This document shows, piece by piece, positions 16,541 to 23,192 of a stretch of 64,000 nucleotides of DNA. Positions within the stretch are counted from its first letter, which is position 1; every line of letters begins with the position of its first letter. Source of the DNA: a virus; IMG/VR virus record IMGVR_UViG_3300027754_000005, positions 1-64,000 of that record; one strand, 5' to 3'. Under the pieces are notes generated by a model. The model saw only the letters and a program-made list of their open reading frames with translations, was not told where the DNA came from and ran no database searches. The position numbers and the translations under genes were made by a program.

Positions 16541-16947
16541 GATTGTTGCGTAGCAGCCACAAACCAGGGTTAACCCTAATAGACCAGATCCCAAAATTAT
16601 GCTAAGTCTGGCCTAAGGGTAAACCCCTATAGACAAATCAAATTAATTGTGAAATTGACAAATCCGGTAAGGGTAAACCCTAACGATCAGATCGCACGCT
16701 ATGCCACGATCACAACCCTCCTAATACACTTATTCCAAGTGACATCAAAACCCGCCAAAACCCCATTAAATCGATTTTGGAGGGTTTGCCCATAATTGAC
16801 ATTTTGACCCCAGCACAAAACCAGGGTTTACCCTTAAGGGAATGTCCTAATATGAATTTTATACAGAATTGATATTATGGATATGGGGAAATTATATTTT
16901 TTATTTTGACCCCAGCACTTTAAGGGTAAACCCTAATAGGAGAAATT
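16541..16947. other. Intergenic control region with AGGGTAAACCC motifs and second long repeat
   Basis: No gene is seen. It holds motif copies at 16,566, 16,616, 16,670, 16,823 and 16,923, a GACCAGATCCCA repeat shared with 15,379, two copies of TTTTGACCCCAGCAC (16,803 and 16,903), and a hairpin CCAAAA...TTTTGG near 16,755-16,785. The last motif copy is 8 bp before the start region of the next gene, which suits an operator or promoter role. Confidence 0.6.
16670..16739. repeat. 70-bp direct repeat, copy 2
   Basis: Partner of 15,390-15,459, with three mismatches. After it, the two copies diverge at once. Confidence 0.85.
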
Positions 16948-17154
16948 ATGCAACATATTGAATTAAATTTGACAATTCGTCAAGCTGATTTGGTATTGGC
17001 ATCATTACGCAACCAGTTAAGAGAATTAAATCATTCTCTTAATAATGAAGTATTGAGTAGTGCTGAGTCAATCGACATTCAGTCTAGTGCGAATGTAATT
17101 AGATCCACAATGCAAGTATTAAAAGACTTAATTTATAAATCAGAAAGAGAGTAA
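16948..17154 (+). CDS. Small helical early protein
   Basis: 68 residues (MQHIELNLTIRQADLVLASLRNQL...). A beta-like start is followed by two amphipathic helices, which could form a small coiled-coil dimer. There is AGGAGA 6 nt before ATG 16948, directly after an AGGGTAAACCCTAAT motif. First gene of the long run of small genes to 22,255. Function unknown. Confidence 0.65.
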   Translation: MQHIELNLTIRQADLVLASLRNQLRELNHSLNNEVLSSAESIDIQSSANVIRSTMQVLKDLIYKSERE

Positions 17155-17157
17155 AAA

Positions 17158-17397
17158 ATGGAAAATAGATCAATCTCAAGCATTGCGAGAGATATTAAAA
17201 GTGTATGGATTAAACCATATTTCGGAGCAAAACCATATTTAGATGCAATGACTCAATTGCATAGCATCAATGACAAGTTTTATGAAGATAGTGCAAGCTC
17301 AGTAGTAATGTATTTTTTGGCTAATGCCAGCACTTTTAGAGGCAATGATGCCAAGGTATTAAAACTTGAATTAAAAAACTTATTGAAAGGCAATTAA
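17158..17397 (+). CDS. Small early protein of unknown function
   Basis: 79 residues (MENRSISSIARDIKSVWIKPYFGAKPYLDAM...). The pattern SSIARDIKxxWxKPYFGAxPYLxAM resembles a recurrent uncharacterised phage and plasmid family, though I cannot name it. Mostly helical, no cysteine. It starts 3 bp after the preceding stop, so the two are coupled. Confidence 0.65.
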   Translation: MENRSISSIARDIKSVWIKPYFGAKPYLDAMTQLHSINDKFYEDSASSVVMYFLANASTFRGNDAKVLKLELKNLLKGN

Positions 17398-17399
17398 TT

Positions 17400-17579
17400 A
17401 TGACAATGGATAGCTATCAAGCAGTAGGATTGGCAGAGGGTTTTATTGAGGCAGAAAGTGAAGAGCAAGTACTGGAGGCATGGCAGTACTTGCACGACAC
17501 TAGATTGGGTTATGGTTTGCAAGGGTTTTTTGGTCGAACTATTCGACAATTATTAGAAGAGGGTTTAATTAACCCATAG
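17400..17579 (+). CDS. Small acidic early protein
   Basis: 59 residues (MTMDSYQAVGLAEGFIEAES...), from ATG 17400 right behind the preceding TAA. Helical and acidic. The pattern AxGLAEGFIEAxSEEQVLEAWQxL is shared, from memory, with many small phage proteins of unknown function. It ends just before an AGGGTAAACCCCTGG motif. Confidence 0.6.
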   Translation: MTMDSYQAVGLAEGFIEAESEEQVLEAWQYLHDTRLGYGLQGFFGRTIRQLLEEGLINP

Positions 17580-17694
17580 GCAGCCCCATAAGGGTAAACC
17601 CCTGGAATTTAGTTCTAAGGGTTTTCCCTGATTGTGTTGCAGTAAACAGTCAGTAGTATTGAATTGTAGTCAACCAAAACAAAGGAGAATTTTT

Positions 17695-17988
17695 ATGGCA
17701 AATTGGAAATATCAAATCGATCTGTCAGATATCTTCAGCAAATTTAATGACGATGGTGAAATCACAACCGATGAACCCATCCAAAAAATTGCAATGGATA
17801 TCTATCATCGGTTTTCAAAATTTATGGATGCCCATCCCGATATGTTCGAGGATGATTATTCCACAGAAGACAATATCGACAATTTAAAGTATTGCGATAA
17901 TGTAGAAGAGATTGACACAATATTGTGTGAACTCTATGATTTTTGTGATGCAAATCGTATTTGGATAAACACTTGGGAGATAGCATGA
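17695..17988 (+). CDS. Small acidic early protein of unknown function
   Basis: 97 residues from ATG 17695 (MANWKYQIDLSDIFSKFNDD...). The start is fixed by AAAGGAGA 8 nt upstream. It is strongly acidic, with many Asp, Glu and Ile and a few Cys. Acidic small proteins of this sort can be DNA mimics, but nothing specific supports that here. It overlaps the next gene by ATGA. Confidence 0.65.
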   Translation: MANWKYQIDLSDIFSKFNDDGEITTDEPIQKIAMDIYHRFSKFMDAHPDMFEDDYSTEDNIDNLKYCDNVEEIDTILCELYDFCDANRIWINTWEIA

Positions 17989-18413
17989 ATTTTCAAATTA
18001 AAGCTTTTAAGCATTGGCAAACCGAAGATGGAGGTGGATATCAATTCAACCTTTATCTTGATGGCAAAAAGTTTGCATGGGTGCATAACGATGGCAATGG
18101 TGGAGGCATCGATATGACTTTTGCCGACTCAGATTTCAAAACCATATGGGATGACTATGTCAAATCATTAGGGCAATGGAAATCATCTTGGGGTGCAATT
18201 AATGGTCAAGAATTTTTTGATCATTCTGACGATACCGCAATTGGAATTTTGGTGGAAGAGTATGAGATGTCTAAGCATCGTAAAAAGGGCATTCTGTTTC
18301 GACTGACAGACGATAGTGAGAATTCATTCCGCACTATCAAAACCCAAGATATGGATTTGGCAGTTAAGCATTTAGATAAAACCTTTGGCAAGGGCAAGTA
18401 CGAACTTGTGTAA
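17985..18413 (+). CDS. Early protein of unknown function
   Basis: 142 residues from ATG 17985 (MNFQIKAFKHWQTEDGGGYQ...). The N-terminal half is beta-rich with aromatic and glycine turns (FNLYLDGKKFAWVHNDGNGGGIDMTF), reminiscent of a small globular fold. The C-terminal half is alpha/beta. It is the largest protein of the small-gene array. It is followed by a hairpin and a 14-bp palindrome. Family not recognised. Confidence 0.65.
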   Translation: MNFQIKAFKHWQTEDGGGYQFNLYLDGKKFAWVHNDGNGGGIDMTFADSDFKTIWDDYVKSLGQWKSSWGAINGQEFFDHSDDTAIGILVEEYEMSKHRKKGILFRLTDDSENSFRTIKTQDMDLAVKHLDKTFGKGKYELV

Positions 18414-18421
18414 TGTTGCCT

Positions 18422-18463
18422 AGTAAAGCATTCTGAGAGTGCTTTACTGGATCAATATTGATC
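18422..18463. promoter_or_regulatory. Hairpin plus 14-bp palindrome between small-gene blocks
   Basis: AGTAAAGCA (18,422) pairs with TGCTTTACT (18,440), with no following T run. Next is the perfect palindrome GATCAATATTGATC (18,450-18,463). It lies 22 bp before the next start codon. A dimeric repressor or activator site is plausible, and the hairpin may slow transcription or protect an RNA end. Confidence 0.5.
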
Positions 18464-18484
18464 ACATAAATACAGGGAGTTGAG

Positions 18485-18664
18485 ATGACTAAAAAAATTA
18501 AAGTGCGTATCAGTACGCAATTTGATATCGAGGTATCGGAAGATTACCTTGAGAAAATGCGTAAGTATGATATCAAGTGGGAATTACTTGATAAGTGTTT
18601 TAAAAATAATCCTATGACAGTTAACCACGCAACAATGGAGGTATTGAGCGATGAAACAGTTTGA
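18485..18664 (+). CDS. Small early protein
   Basis: 59 residues from ATG 18485 (MTKKIKVRISTQFDIEVSED...), with GGGAGTTGAG upstream. Basic beta-strand start, then a helix with Cys. It overlaps the next start by 14 nt. Function unknown. Confidence 0.55.
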   Translation: MTKKIKVRISTQFDIEVSEDYLEKMRKYDIKWELLDKCFKNNPMTVNHATMEVLSDETV

Positions 18665-18854
18665 ATGTTTTTGGGGTGATGGGTATAGGGATGCCAGTAA
18701 TAAATCCATCCTTGAATATCACGATGAAGGGTTTTTTAATAACTTCAGAGGGTATGAGGATGAGCATATTTACAAAATCCAAGATCTTGAAATTGGTGAT
18801 GTTGCTGATTTAACTGAGATGACTGGGCAACATTGGGTGCGGAGGATGTCATGA
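18651..18854 (+). CDS. Small early protein
   Basis: 67 residues (MKQFECFWGDGYRDASNKSI...), acidic and aromatic. The motif EIGDVADLTEMTGQHWVRR near the end resembles a short beta-hairpin and helix seen in small phage proteins, and I know no function for it. It overlaps the next gene by ATGA. Confidence 0.6.
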   Translation: MKQFECFWGDGYRDASNKSILEYHDEGFFNNFRGYEDEHIYKIQDLEIGDVADLTEMTGQHWVRRMS

Positions 18855-19060
18855 AAAAATGGCAAATACAAGCATTGTTTTTTAATGAGGGATGGGAATG
18901 CCCCGAAGATGTTCCAACCTTGTACGATAGCAAGGAAGAGGCAGAACTTGAATTGCAAGATCACATCGAGTCGATGGCATTGGCAGTCGAAGAGGGTTTT
19001 ATGATTGATTACGATGCCCATGATTGGCGAGTTGCGGAAGTGGATGTACCGCAGCCCTAA
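18851..19060 (+). CDS. Small early protein
   Basis: 69 residues from ATG 18851 (MKKWQIQALFFNEGWECPED...). The arrangement beta-strand, PTLYDSKEEAELELQDHIESMA helix, then DWRVAEVDVP strand looks like a compact beta-alpha-beta fold. Coupled to the preceding gene. Unknown function. Confidence 0.6.
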   Translation: MKKWQIQALFFNEGWECPEDVPTLYDSKEEAELELQDHIESMALAVEEGFMIDYDAHDWRVAEVDVPQP

Positions 19061-19159
19061 AAGTAAATAGGGGTTTACCCTGGGGCCCGGAATCAGGGTA
19101 ACTACCTATGTACTTTTGTTGTAGTACCAGTACAATTGAACTTTTACAAGGGAGGTGGT

Positions 19160-19354
19160 ATGAAATTTAGTATTTCAATAGATATTTTAGATTGTGACAT
19201 TGACGAAGTGATGGAATTGAACCATTGCACTAAGCAAGAGGCAATTGATCAAATCACCAATGTATTTTATTTAGGTTTATCTTGCATTGATGGTATGTTA
19301 CATCGTGTAACTGGCATTGATGGCACAGATTCTTATGTGGAGAAAACAGAATGA
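19160..19354 (+). CDS. Small early protein
   Basis: 64 residues from ATG 19160 (MKFSISIDILDCDIDEVMEL...). GGGAGGTGGT upstream is a very strong Shine-Dalgarno and decides the start over 19136. An AGGGTAACTACCTATG motif lies 50 bp upstream, so it may open a new early unit. It overlaps the next gene by ATGA. Confidence 0.6.
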   Translation: MKFSISIDILDCDIDEVMELNHCTKQEAIDQITNVFYLGLSCIDGMLHRVTGIDGTDSYVEKTE

Positions 19355-19545
19355 TATACATTACTAAAACTGAAACATACAATACTGGTGGTGGGTGCAT
19401 GGTAGATATACTGACACTCTCAACTGGGAAAGTGCTTTGTATTTCCGATGAGTATGTGGGTTTGTACCATTCTATTGACGATATGTTGGAAGACGATGGT
19501 ACAAAATGCATCAATGGTTTTTGGATCAATGGAGAAACTGTATGA
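19351..19545 (+). CDS. Small early protein
   Basis: 64 residues (MIYITKTETYNTGGGCMVDI...). Beta-rich with two Cys, ending NGFWINGETV. It overlaps both neighbours by ATGA. Unknown function. Confidence 0.6.
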   Translation: MIYITKTETYNTGGGCMVDILTLSTGKVLCISDEYVGLYHSIDDMLEDDGTKCINGFWINGETV

Positions 19546-19706
19546 TTAATGACCAATACTTAAACGCTTTGGATGATGCCATTTTGACAATGTTGCACAA
19601 TGACATCGAACCAACATCAGCATTAAAGCAATGTGCATCTGACAATGGCATTGCGTATGGTGAAGACATGGGCAAATTTATTGAATGGGCAAGGGAGCAA
19701 TTATGA
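19542..19706 (+). CDS. Small early protein
   Basis: 54 residues from ATG 19542 (MINDQYLNALDDAILTMLHN...), acidic and all-helical. The longer frame from 19506 would read through the previous gene, so the ATGA-coupled start is preferred. It overlaps the next gene by ATGA. Confidence 0.55.
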   Translation: MINDQYLNALDDAILTMLHNDIEPTSALKQCASDNGIAYGEDMGKFIEWAREQL

Positions 19707-19888
19707 AATTTCAGCAAGTATTAATTGACCAGTACATTGATTTTTTCAATAACTATTTGACGATTGCTAAGTACGCTGAAGATAATGGATTGTCCATCCA
19801 ACAAGCCCAGACTGTAATCAGTTTGGGTAAACAGTTACATGGAATGCAGTTTATTGAAGATCATTTTCAATTTATTAAGGTGGGCTAA
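19703..19888 (+). CDS. Small helical early protein with HTH-like pattern
   Basis: 61 residues from ATG 19703 (MKFQQVLIDQYIDFFNNYLT...). The segment LTIAKYAEDNGLSIQQAQTVISLGKQL has the spacing of a helix-turn-helix (A-x3-G-L-S-x5-V), so a small DNA-binding role is possible but untested. The next gene starts 1 bp after its stop. Confidence 0.55.
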   Translation: MKFQQVLIDQYIDFFNNYLTIAKYAEDNGLSIQQAQTVISLGKQLHGMQFIEDHFQFIKVG

Positions 19889-19889
19889 T

Positions 19890-20102
19890 ATGAAAGCAAT
19901 CTTCGGAGCGTTTTATGACAGTCGCAATTTCTCATTCGAGGCATTTAGCGATGATCCAAGAAAAGCAAAGGCAACCCTCATCAAGGGTTTGCGGGATCAT
20001 GGTAAAGAGTACAAGTGCGAACCTAACTGGTGGTACAAGGACGATGTATATGTAGTCGAGTACCAATTAAACATTCCCTATAGAGATAAGGACACAATAT
20101 GA
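19890..20102 (+). CDS. Small early protein
   Basis: 70 residues from ATG 19890 (MKAIFGAFYDSRNFSFEAFS...). It has a beta-alpha-beta layout with WWYKDDVYVVEYQLNIPY near the end. Basic in the middle, unknown function. It overlaps the next gene by 4 nt. Confidence 0.6.
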   Translation: MKAIFGAFYDSRNFSFEAFSDDPRKAKATLIKGLRDHGKEYKCEPNWWYKDDVYVVEYQLNIPYRDKDTI

Positions 20103-20260
20103 AATACTACAACATTGACGATTTGTTTTTCTCAGTCAACGATATTTATACCCAGTTTGATGAGGGAAAAATCCCTCTTGCAAACGCTCAAGAAATATTA
20201 GTAAGATGTTGCAAAGCTTTTATCCAATTTAACGACAAGGTAACCGATGAAAAAAACTAA
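20099..20260 (+). CDS. Small early protein
   Basis: 53 residues from ATG 20099 (MKYYNIDDLFFSVNDIYTQF...), acidic and helical with paired Cys (VRCCKAF). Coupled on both sides (ATGA at the start; the next start lies 14 nt inside its end). Unknown function. Confidence 0.55.
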   Translation: MKYYNIDDLFFSVNDIYTQFDEGKIPLANAQEILVRCCKAFIQFNDKVTDEKN

Positions 20261-20561
20261 TTACGATAAAGCAGTAGAGATTTACAACCAAGGTGGGCAG
20301 TACGCAGTCTATGATGCAGTCGAGGCTGGCATTCTCAAGGCTGACTCAATGCGTGACTGTGCTCCATGTGAGGACAGAACCCCACACGATGGTGATTGTT
20401 GCCTTGTTTGTGGCACAGACAACCCTCCGCAGCCCGACCAAAACCAGGATCTGAACCACTCAATTTACTTTGAGAGAGCCGATACTTTGTGGGAGTGGCT
20501 TGAGGAAAACCAATTAACCGACCCAGTAACATTAACCATTCACTTAGGAGCAAAGAAATGA
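20247..20561 (+). CDS. Small protein with putative zinc-binding cysteines
   Basis: 104 residues. A helical N-terminus (YDKAVEIYNQGGQYAVYDAVEAG) is followed by CAPCEDRTPHDGDCCLVCG, where two CxxC pairs (CAPC, CLVC) could coordinate zinc, then an acidic C-terminus (TLWEWLEENQLTDPVTLTIH). Zinc knuckles in small early phage proteins often mediate protein or nucleic-acid contacts. The partner is unknown. It overlaps the next gene by ATGA. Confidence 0.65.
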   Translation: MKKTNYDKAVEIYNQGGQYAVYDAVEAGILKADSMRDCAPCEDRTPHDGDCCLVCGTDNPPQPDQNQDLNHSIYFERADTLWEWLEENQLTDPVTLTIHLGAKK

Positions 20562-20713
20562 AAATTAAACCAATAATGATCGAGCATTGGATTGGTAGTG
20601 ATCACCAAAATATTCAAGAATATCTTCAGTTGTTGACCGAACTGGTCAATGGTGAGTATAGTGTTGAAGAGTTTAAAGCTGACATCATGGATTTATGGGA
20701 GGGAACAGTATGA
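20558..20713 (+). CDS. Small early protein
   Basis: 51 residues from ATG 20558 (MKIKPIMIEHWIGSDHQNIQ...), acidic and helical, ending DLWEGTV. Both ends overlap neighbours by 4 nt. Unknown function. Confidence 0.5.
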   Translation: MKIKPIMIEHWIGSDHQNIQEYLQLLTELVNGEYSVEEFKADIMDLWEGTV

Positions 20714-20907
20714 ACCCAAATGATTACCCGCAAGGCAATGGCATGAAGTTGGTGCTTGTCATCACAGCCGATGATCCAGTATCATTGGATGAGGGTTTGC
20801 GTAATGCCCTTAAAGATATGCAGTTTGGTGTACAGTCAACAAAACAAGCATCAGATGATTATTTTTATGCGTTTGAAATACTTAATCGTAAAAAGGAGAC
20901 AGTATGA
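20710..20907 (+). CDS. Small early protein
   Basis: 65 residues from ATG 20710 (MNPNDYPQGNGMKLVLVITA...). Beta strand, then DDPVSLDEGLRNALKDMQFG helix, then DYFYAFEILNRKK strand, a ferredoxin-like half-fold. Unknown function. ATGA-coupled on both sides. Confidence 0.55.
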   Translation: MNPNDYPQGNGMKLVLVITADDPVSLDEGLRNALKDMQFGVQSTKQASDDYFYAFEILNRKKETV

Positions 20908-21128
20908 ACTGGGAACAACAATTCGTGGAAAGCTTTATTACCAAGTTGGTAAATCCTAAACCGCAACCCATCGAGATTAAGATGCATACTACAATCTACT
21001 GGGAAGTGCCAGAGGGTCGTGATCCAGAAGAGTATATGCAAGAACTTTCAGAGATGTCTAAATTAGATGCTCTGGCAAAAGCCACCGACTTTGGTGACGA
21101 TCAATTAGAAGTTAATGGGGAGTATTGA
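20904..21128 (+). CDS. Small protein with shared WEQQFVESF N-terminal module, paralogue 1
   Basis: 74 residues (MNWEQQFVESFITKLVNPKP...). Its first ~18 residues are nearly identical to the gene at 21284, while the C-terminus (YWEVPEGRDPEEYMQELSEM) is unrelated. The shared part is encoded by 33 identical nucleotides (20,907-20,939 and 21,290-21,322). It looks like a docking or localisation tag joined to different cargo domains. Function unknown. Confidence 0.65.
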   Translation: MNWEQQFVESFITKLVNPKPQPIEIKMHTTIYWEVPEGRDPEEYMQELSEMSKLDALAKATDFGDDQLEVNGEY

Positions 21129-21129
21129 T

Positions 21130-21291
21130 ATGATGGACTATTTAACCCTTTGGCAAAAAGGTAGCGAGTATTTTGATGAGTGGATTGGCGATTCCACTAT
21201 GACTTATACCGAAGAGGACAGAATGTTATTTGTAGCTGGTTTTATTAAAGGCTATTTACATTTAAACCAATTGGAGATCAATTATGCCTAA
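21130..21291 (+). CDS. Small early protein
   Basis: 53 residues from ATG 21130 (MMDYLTLWQKGSEYFDEWIG...), acidic and aromatic. It sits between the two WEQQFVESF paralogues and overlaps the second by 8 nt. Unknown function. Confidence 0.5.
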   Translation: MMDYLTLWQKGSEYFDEWIGDSTMTYTEEDRMLFVAGFIKGYLHLNQLEINYA

Positions 21292-21487
21292 CTGGGAACA
21301 ACAATTCGTGGAAAGCTTTATTGCCAAACTGGTAAACCCAAGAGAAAAGCATCGATTGGAGCAAGTATCAGAGCAAGGTTATAAGGTGATCGATACCAGC
21401 ACCAACGAGTGCTTGTGGGATATTCGCAATGGGTGTAATGTATTTACCTTGGAAGAGGCAGAACAATTTATAAAGGAACAAATATGA
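21284..21487 (+). CDS. Small protein with shared WEQQFVESF N-terminal module, paralogue 2
   Basis: 67 residues (MPNWEQQFVESFIAKLVNPR...). The N-terminal tag matches 20904. The C-terminal part (YKVIDTSTNECLWDIRNGCNVFTLEEAEQFI) is a different beta-alpha domain. It overlaps the next gene by ATGA. Confidence 0.65.
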   Translation: MPNWEQQFVESFIAKLVNPREKHRLEQVSEQGYKVIDTSTNECLWDIRNGCNVFTLEEAEQFIKEQI

Positions 21488-21681
21488 AATACTTTGTACA
21501 CTTAGAAATGACCTTTTGTGCAATCATAGATGATGCACAATCGCTTGAAGAGGCAAAAGAAATTGTTGAATCAATGTATGTTAATGATGAAATGTTTGAT
21601 ACTAAATATGACACTCATTATGAGTGGGATATACTAGATGATAAATCTTATGAGTTTGAAGACGAAGAGGAGGTAGCATAA
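21484..21681 (+). CDS. Small acidic early protein
   Basis: 65 residues (MKYFVHLEMTFCAIIDDAQS...). Beta, then SLEEAKEIVESMYVN helix, then a very acidic tail (YEFEDEEEVA). Compact alpha/beta fold, unknown function. Its stop TAATG overlaps the next start by one base. Confidence 0.6.
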   Translation: MKYFVHLEMTFCAIIDDAQSLEEAKEIVESMYVNDEMFDTKYDTHYEWDILDDKSYEFEDEEEVA

Positions 21682-21968
21682 TGGGTAATATGTACGATGG
21701 ATGGCTTGAATCCGGAATTCAAGATGGCTACGATGACCAAGATCAAAGGGCAGAGGAGATTGCTTACTGGGTCGAGCAAGATATTAAACCCGATGGCAGA
21801 TGCTACCCATTTTCAGCACCAAACTGGGCAGAGGCAATCTCTCAGTTAGGGCTGGCTGAAGAGCTCCAAGATATCGATCCAGTAACCGCAGCCCAAGAGT
21901 TGCGTGACAAAGTGGTAGCCTATTGGTATGATGTAGCTGAGTATATCAATGAGCGAGACTGTGTATGA
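21681..21968 (+). CDS. Small acidic early protein
   Basis: 95 residues (MGNMYDGWLESGIQDGYDDQ...). Helical, strongly acidic and rich in Trp and Tyr, with two Cys. Unknown function. It overlaps the secreted-protein gene by ATGA. Confidence 0.6.
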   Translation: MGNMYDGWLESGIQDGYDDQDQRAEEIAYWVEQDIKPDGRCYPFSAPNWAEAISQLGLAEELQDIDPVTAAQELRDKVVAYWYDVAEYINERDCV

Positions 21969-22255
21969 TCTTAAAAACCCTTACTGTTGCGTTCATCCTA
22001 ACTTCATTCCATCCAGCACAAGCTGACGAGTACTTTGCTTTTGCTCCCAACACAATTGGTGGGTGGACGATGCTGACCGAGAACCCATGTCGGTACGACA
22101 AGCACCTACCCGAGGCATACGCAACCAACCAAAAGAATGAAAAGGCTTATGGGTGTTACTGGTTTGGGAATAAGGTGATTTACTTTCGAGATTCCCAAGG
22201 CAATGTGCGTTACATGGAAAAGAAAGATTTTATACTACGCAGAAATATGCTATAA
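21965..22255 (+). CDS. Small secreted (periplasmic) protein
   Basis: 96 residues. The first ~20 (MILKTLTVAFILTSFHPAQA) form a classic signal peptide with a PAQA cleavage site. The mature part is ~76 residues with two Cys (NPCRY, YGCYW) that could form a disulphide, and a beta-rich C-terminus (NKVIYFRDSQGNVRYMEKKDF). It is the only clearly exported product in the early array. A role in the envelope, such as superinfection exclusion, is a guess. A promoter-like TGCTATAAT overlaps its stop codon. Confidence 0.7.
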   Translation: MILKTLTVAFILTSFHPAQADEYFAFAPNTIGGWTMLTENPCRYDKHLPEAYATNQKNEKAYGCYWFGNKVIYFRDSQGNVRYMEKKDFILRRNML

Positions 22256-22256
22256 T
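22248..22256 (+). promoter_or_regulatory. Extended -10 promoter of the sigma-factor gene
   Basis: TGCTATAAT is a perfect extended -10 for host sigma-70, overlapping the stop codon of the preceding gene. Transcription would begin around 22,263, upstream of the TTG start at 22289. Confidence 0.6.
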
Positions 22257-22288
22257 GGGTGACCCCCAATCCAATTGGAGATTCCCTA

Positions 22289-22864
22289 TTGAAAACCCGC
22301 AAAAATGCGTTGACTGATTATATGCAGTCGTTGTACAAGATCCCCACGCTGACCCTTGAGGAAGAGGCAAAGCTGGGGATTCTGATCGCTCAAGGTGACG
22401 AGGCAGCCCTCGATAGATTAGTAACTCACAACCTACGCTTTGTAGTTTCAGTCATTAAAAAGATGCCGAACTGGGCGCATTCCAATATGCCCATGGAAGA
22501 CCTTTTATCATTCGGCAACGAGGCTTTGCTCAATGCAGCCCGATCCTGGAAACCGATGGGCAAAATCCGGTTTGCCTCCTATGCCAAGAAATTCATACAC
22601 TTCGATGTCAACCGGGGTGTTGCCAATACCAAGAACATTATTCGACTGCCAGTAAACATTACTGAAGAGATCCGAAGAATCAAATATACCGAGCGCGTGC
22701 TGAGTCAAACCCTCCAGCGTGAGCCGACCGACACAGAACTGGCCGACAGGCTGGGAGTGTCAACCACGCGCATTGCATACATTAATTCCATAATCAGTAA
22801 AGAGCCAGTAAGCTTAGAGATATTTAATTCCGAACATTTAGAACAAGAAGGATACGATGACTGA
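22289..22864 (+). CDS. Truncated sigma-70-family factor (regions 1.2-3, no region 4)
   Basis: 191 residues from TTG 22289, chosen because GGAG lies 8 nt upstream and the -10 box sits just before it. GTG 22259 is an alternative with no Shine-Dalgarno. Region 2 is clear: LVTHNLRFVVSVIKKM, MPMEDLLSFGNEALLNAA and KIRFASYAKKFIHFDVNRGV, the core-binding and -10 recognition parts. A region-3-like helix-turn-helix follows (REPTDTELADRLGVSTTRIA). The protein ends at the beginning of linker 3.2 (EPVSLEIFNSE), so region 4, which reads -35 boxes, is absent. It should direct host RNA polymerase to phage promoters, most likely the TTTGCATAAGTAG elements. That link is inference. Confidence 0.85.
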   Translation: MKTRKNALTDYMQSLYKIPTLTLEEEAKLGILIAQGDEAALDRLVTHNLRFVVSVIKKMPNWAHSNMPMEDLLSFGNEALLNAARSWKPMGKIRFASYAKKFIHFDVNRGVANTKNIIRLPVNITEEIRRIKYTERVLSQTLQREPTDTELADRLGVSTTRIAYINSIISKEPVSLEIFNSEHLEQEGYDD

Positions 22865-23192
22865 AGAACAGATTCGAGCTTATAATAGATTTATTCGTGC
22901 TCGTGATAGAGTCAAACTAGTAAAAACCAAAGAGAACTTTAAAAATGCTTATATTCCTCATCGTGATTTTATTGATAGTATACATATCAATGGATTGAAC
23001 CATCCGCTTTTTGTGGTGAACGATGAGTGGATTGAATACAAAGAGGCATCATCAGCATGGTGGGCGATTGAACCCAGATACCGCCATGAAGAACGCTTAA
23101 GGGCAACCCGAGGCGATTATGGAGATTCAGATAACTGGGATGAACCAAATGAAGTTGAAACATTAGACACTTTCTTCAAGGAGGAGAAATGA
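22857..23192 (+). CDS. Protein of unknown function between sigma factor and methyltransferase
   Basis: 111 residues (MTEEQIRAYNRFIRARDRVK...). Helical and basic N-terminus, aromatic middle (EASSAWWAIEPRYRHEERL), acidic C-terminus. No known motif. It overlaps the sigma gene by 8 nt and the methyltransferase start by ATGA. Confidence 0.6.
   Translation: MTEEQIRAYNRFIRARDRVKLVKTKENFKNAYIPHRDFIDSIHINGLNHPLFVVNDEWIEYKEASSAWWAIEPRYRHEERLRATRGDYGDSDNWDEPNEVETLDTFFKEEK

Noticed and set aside
21965-22255. Signal-peptide protein as a lysis gene
   Set aside because: It lies in the early small-gene array under different control, and has no lysozyme, holin or spanin features.
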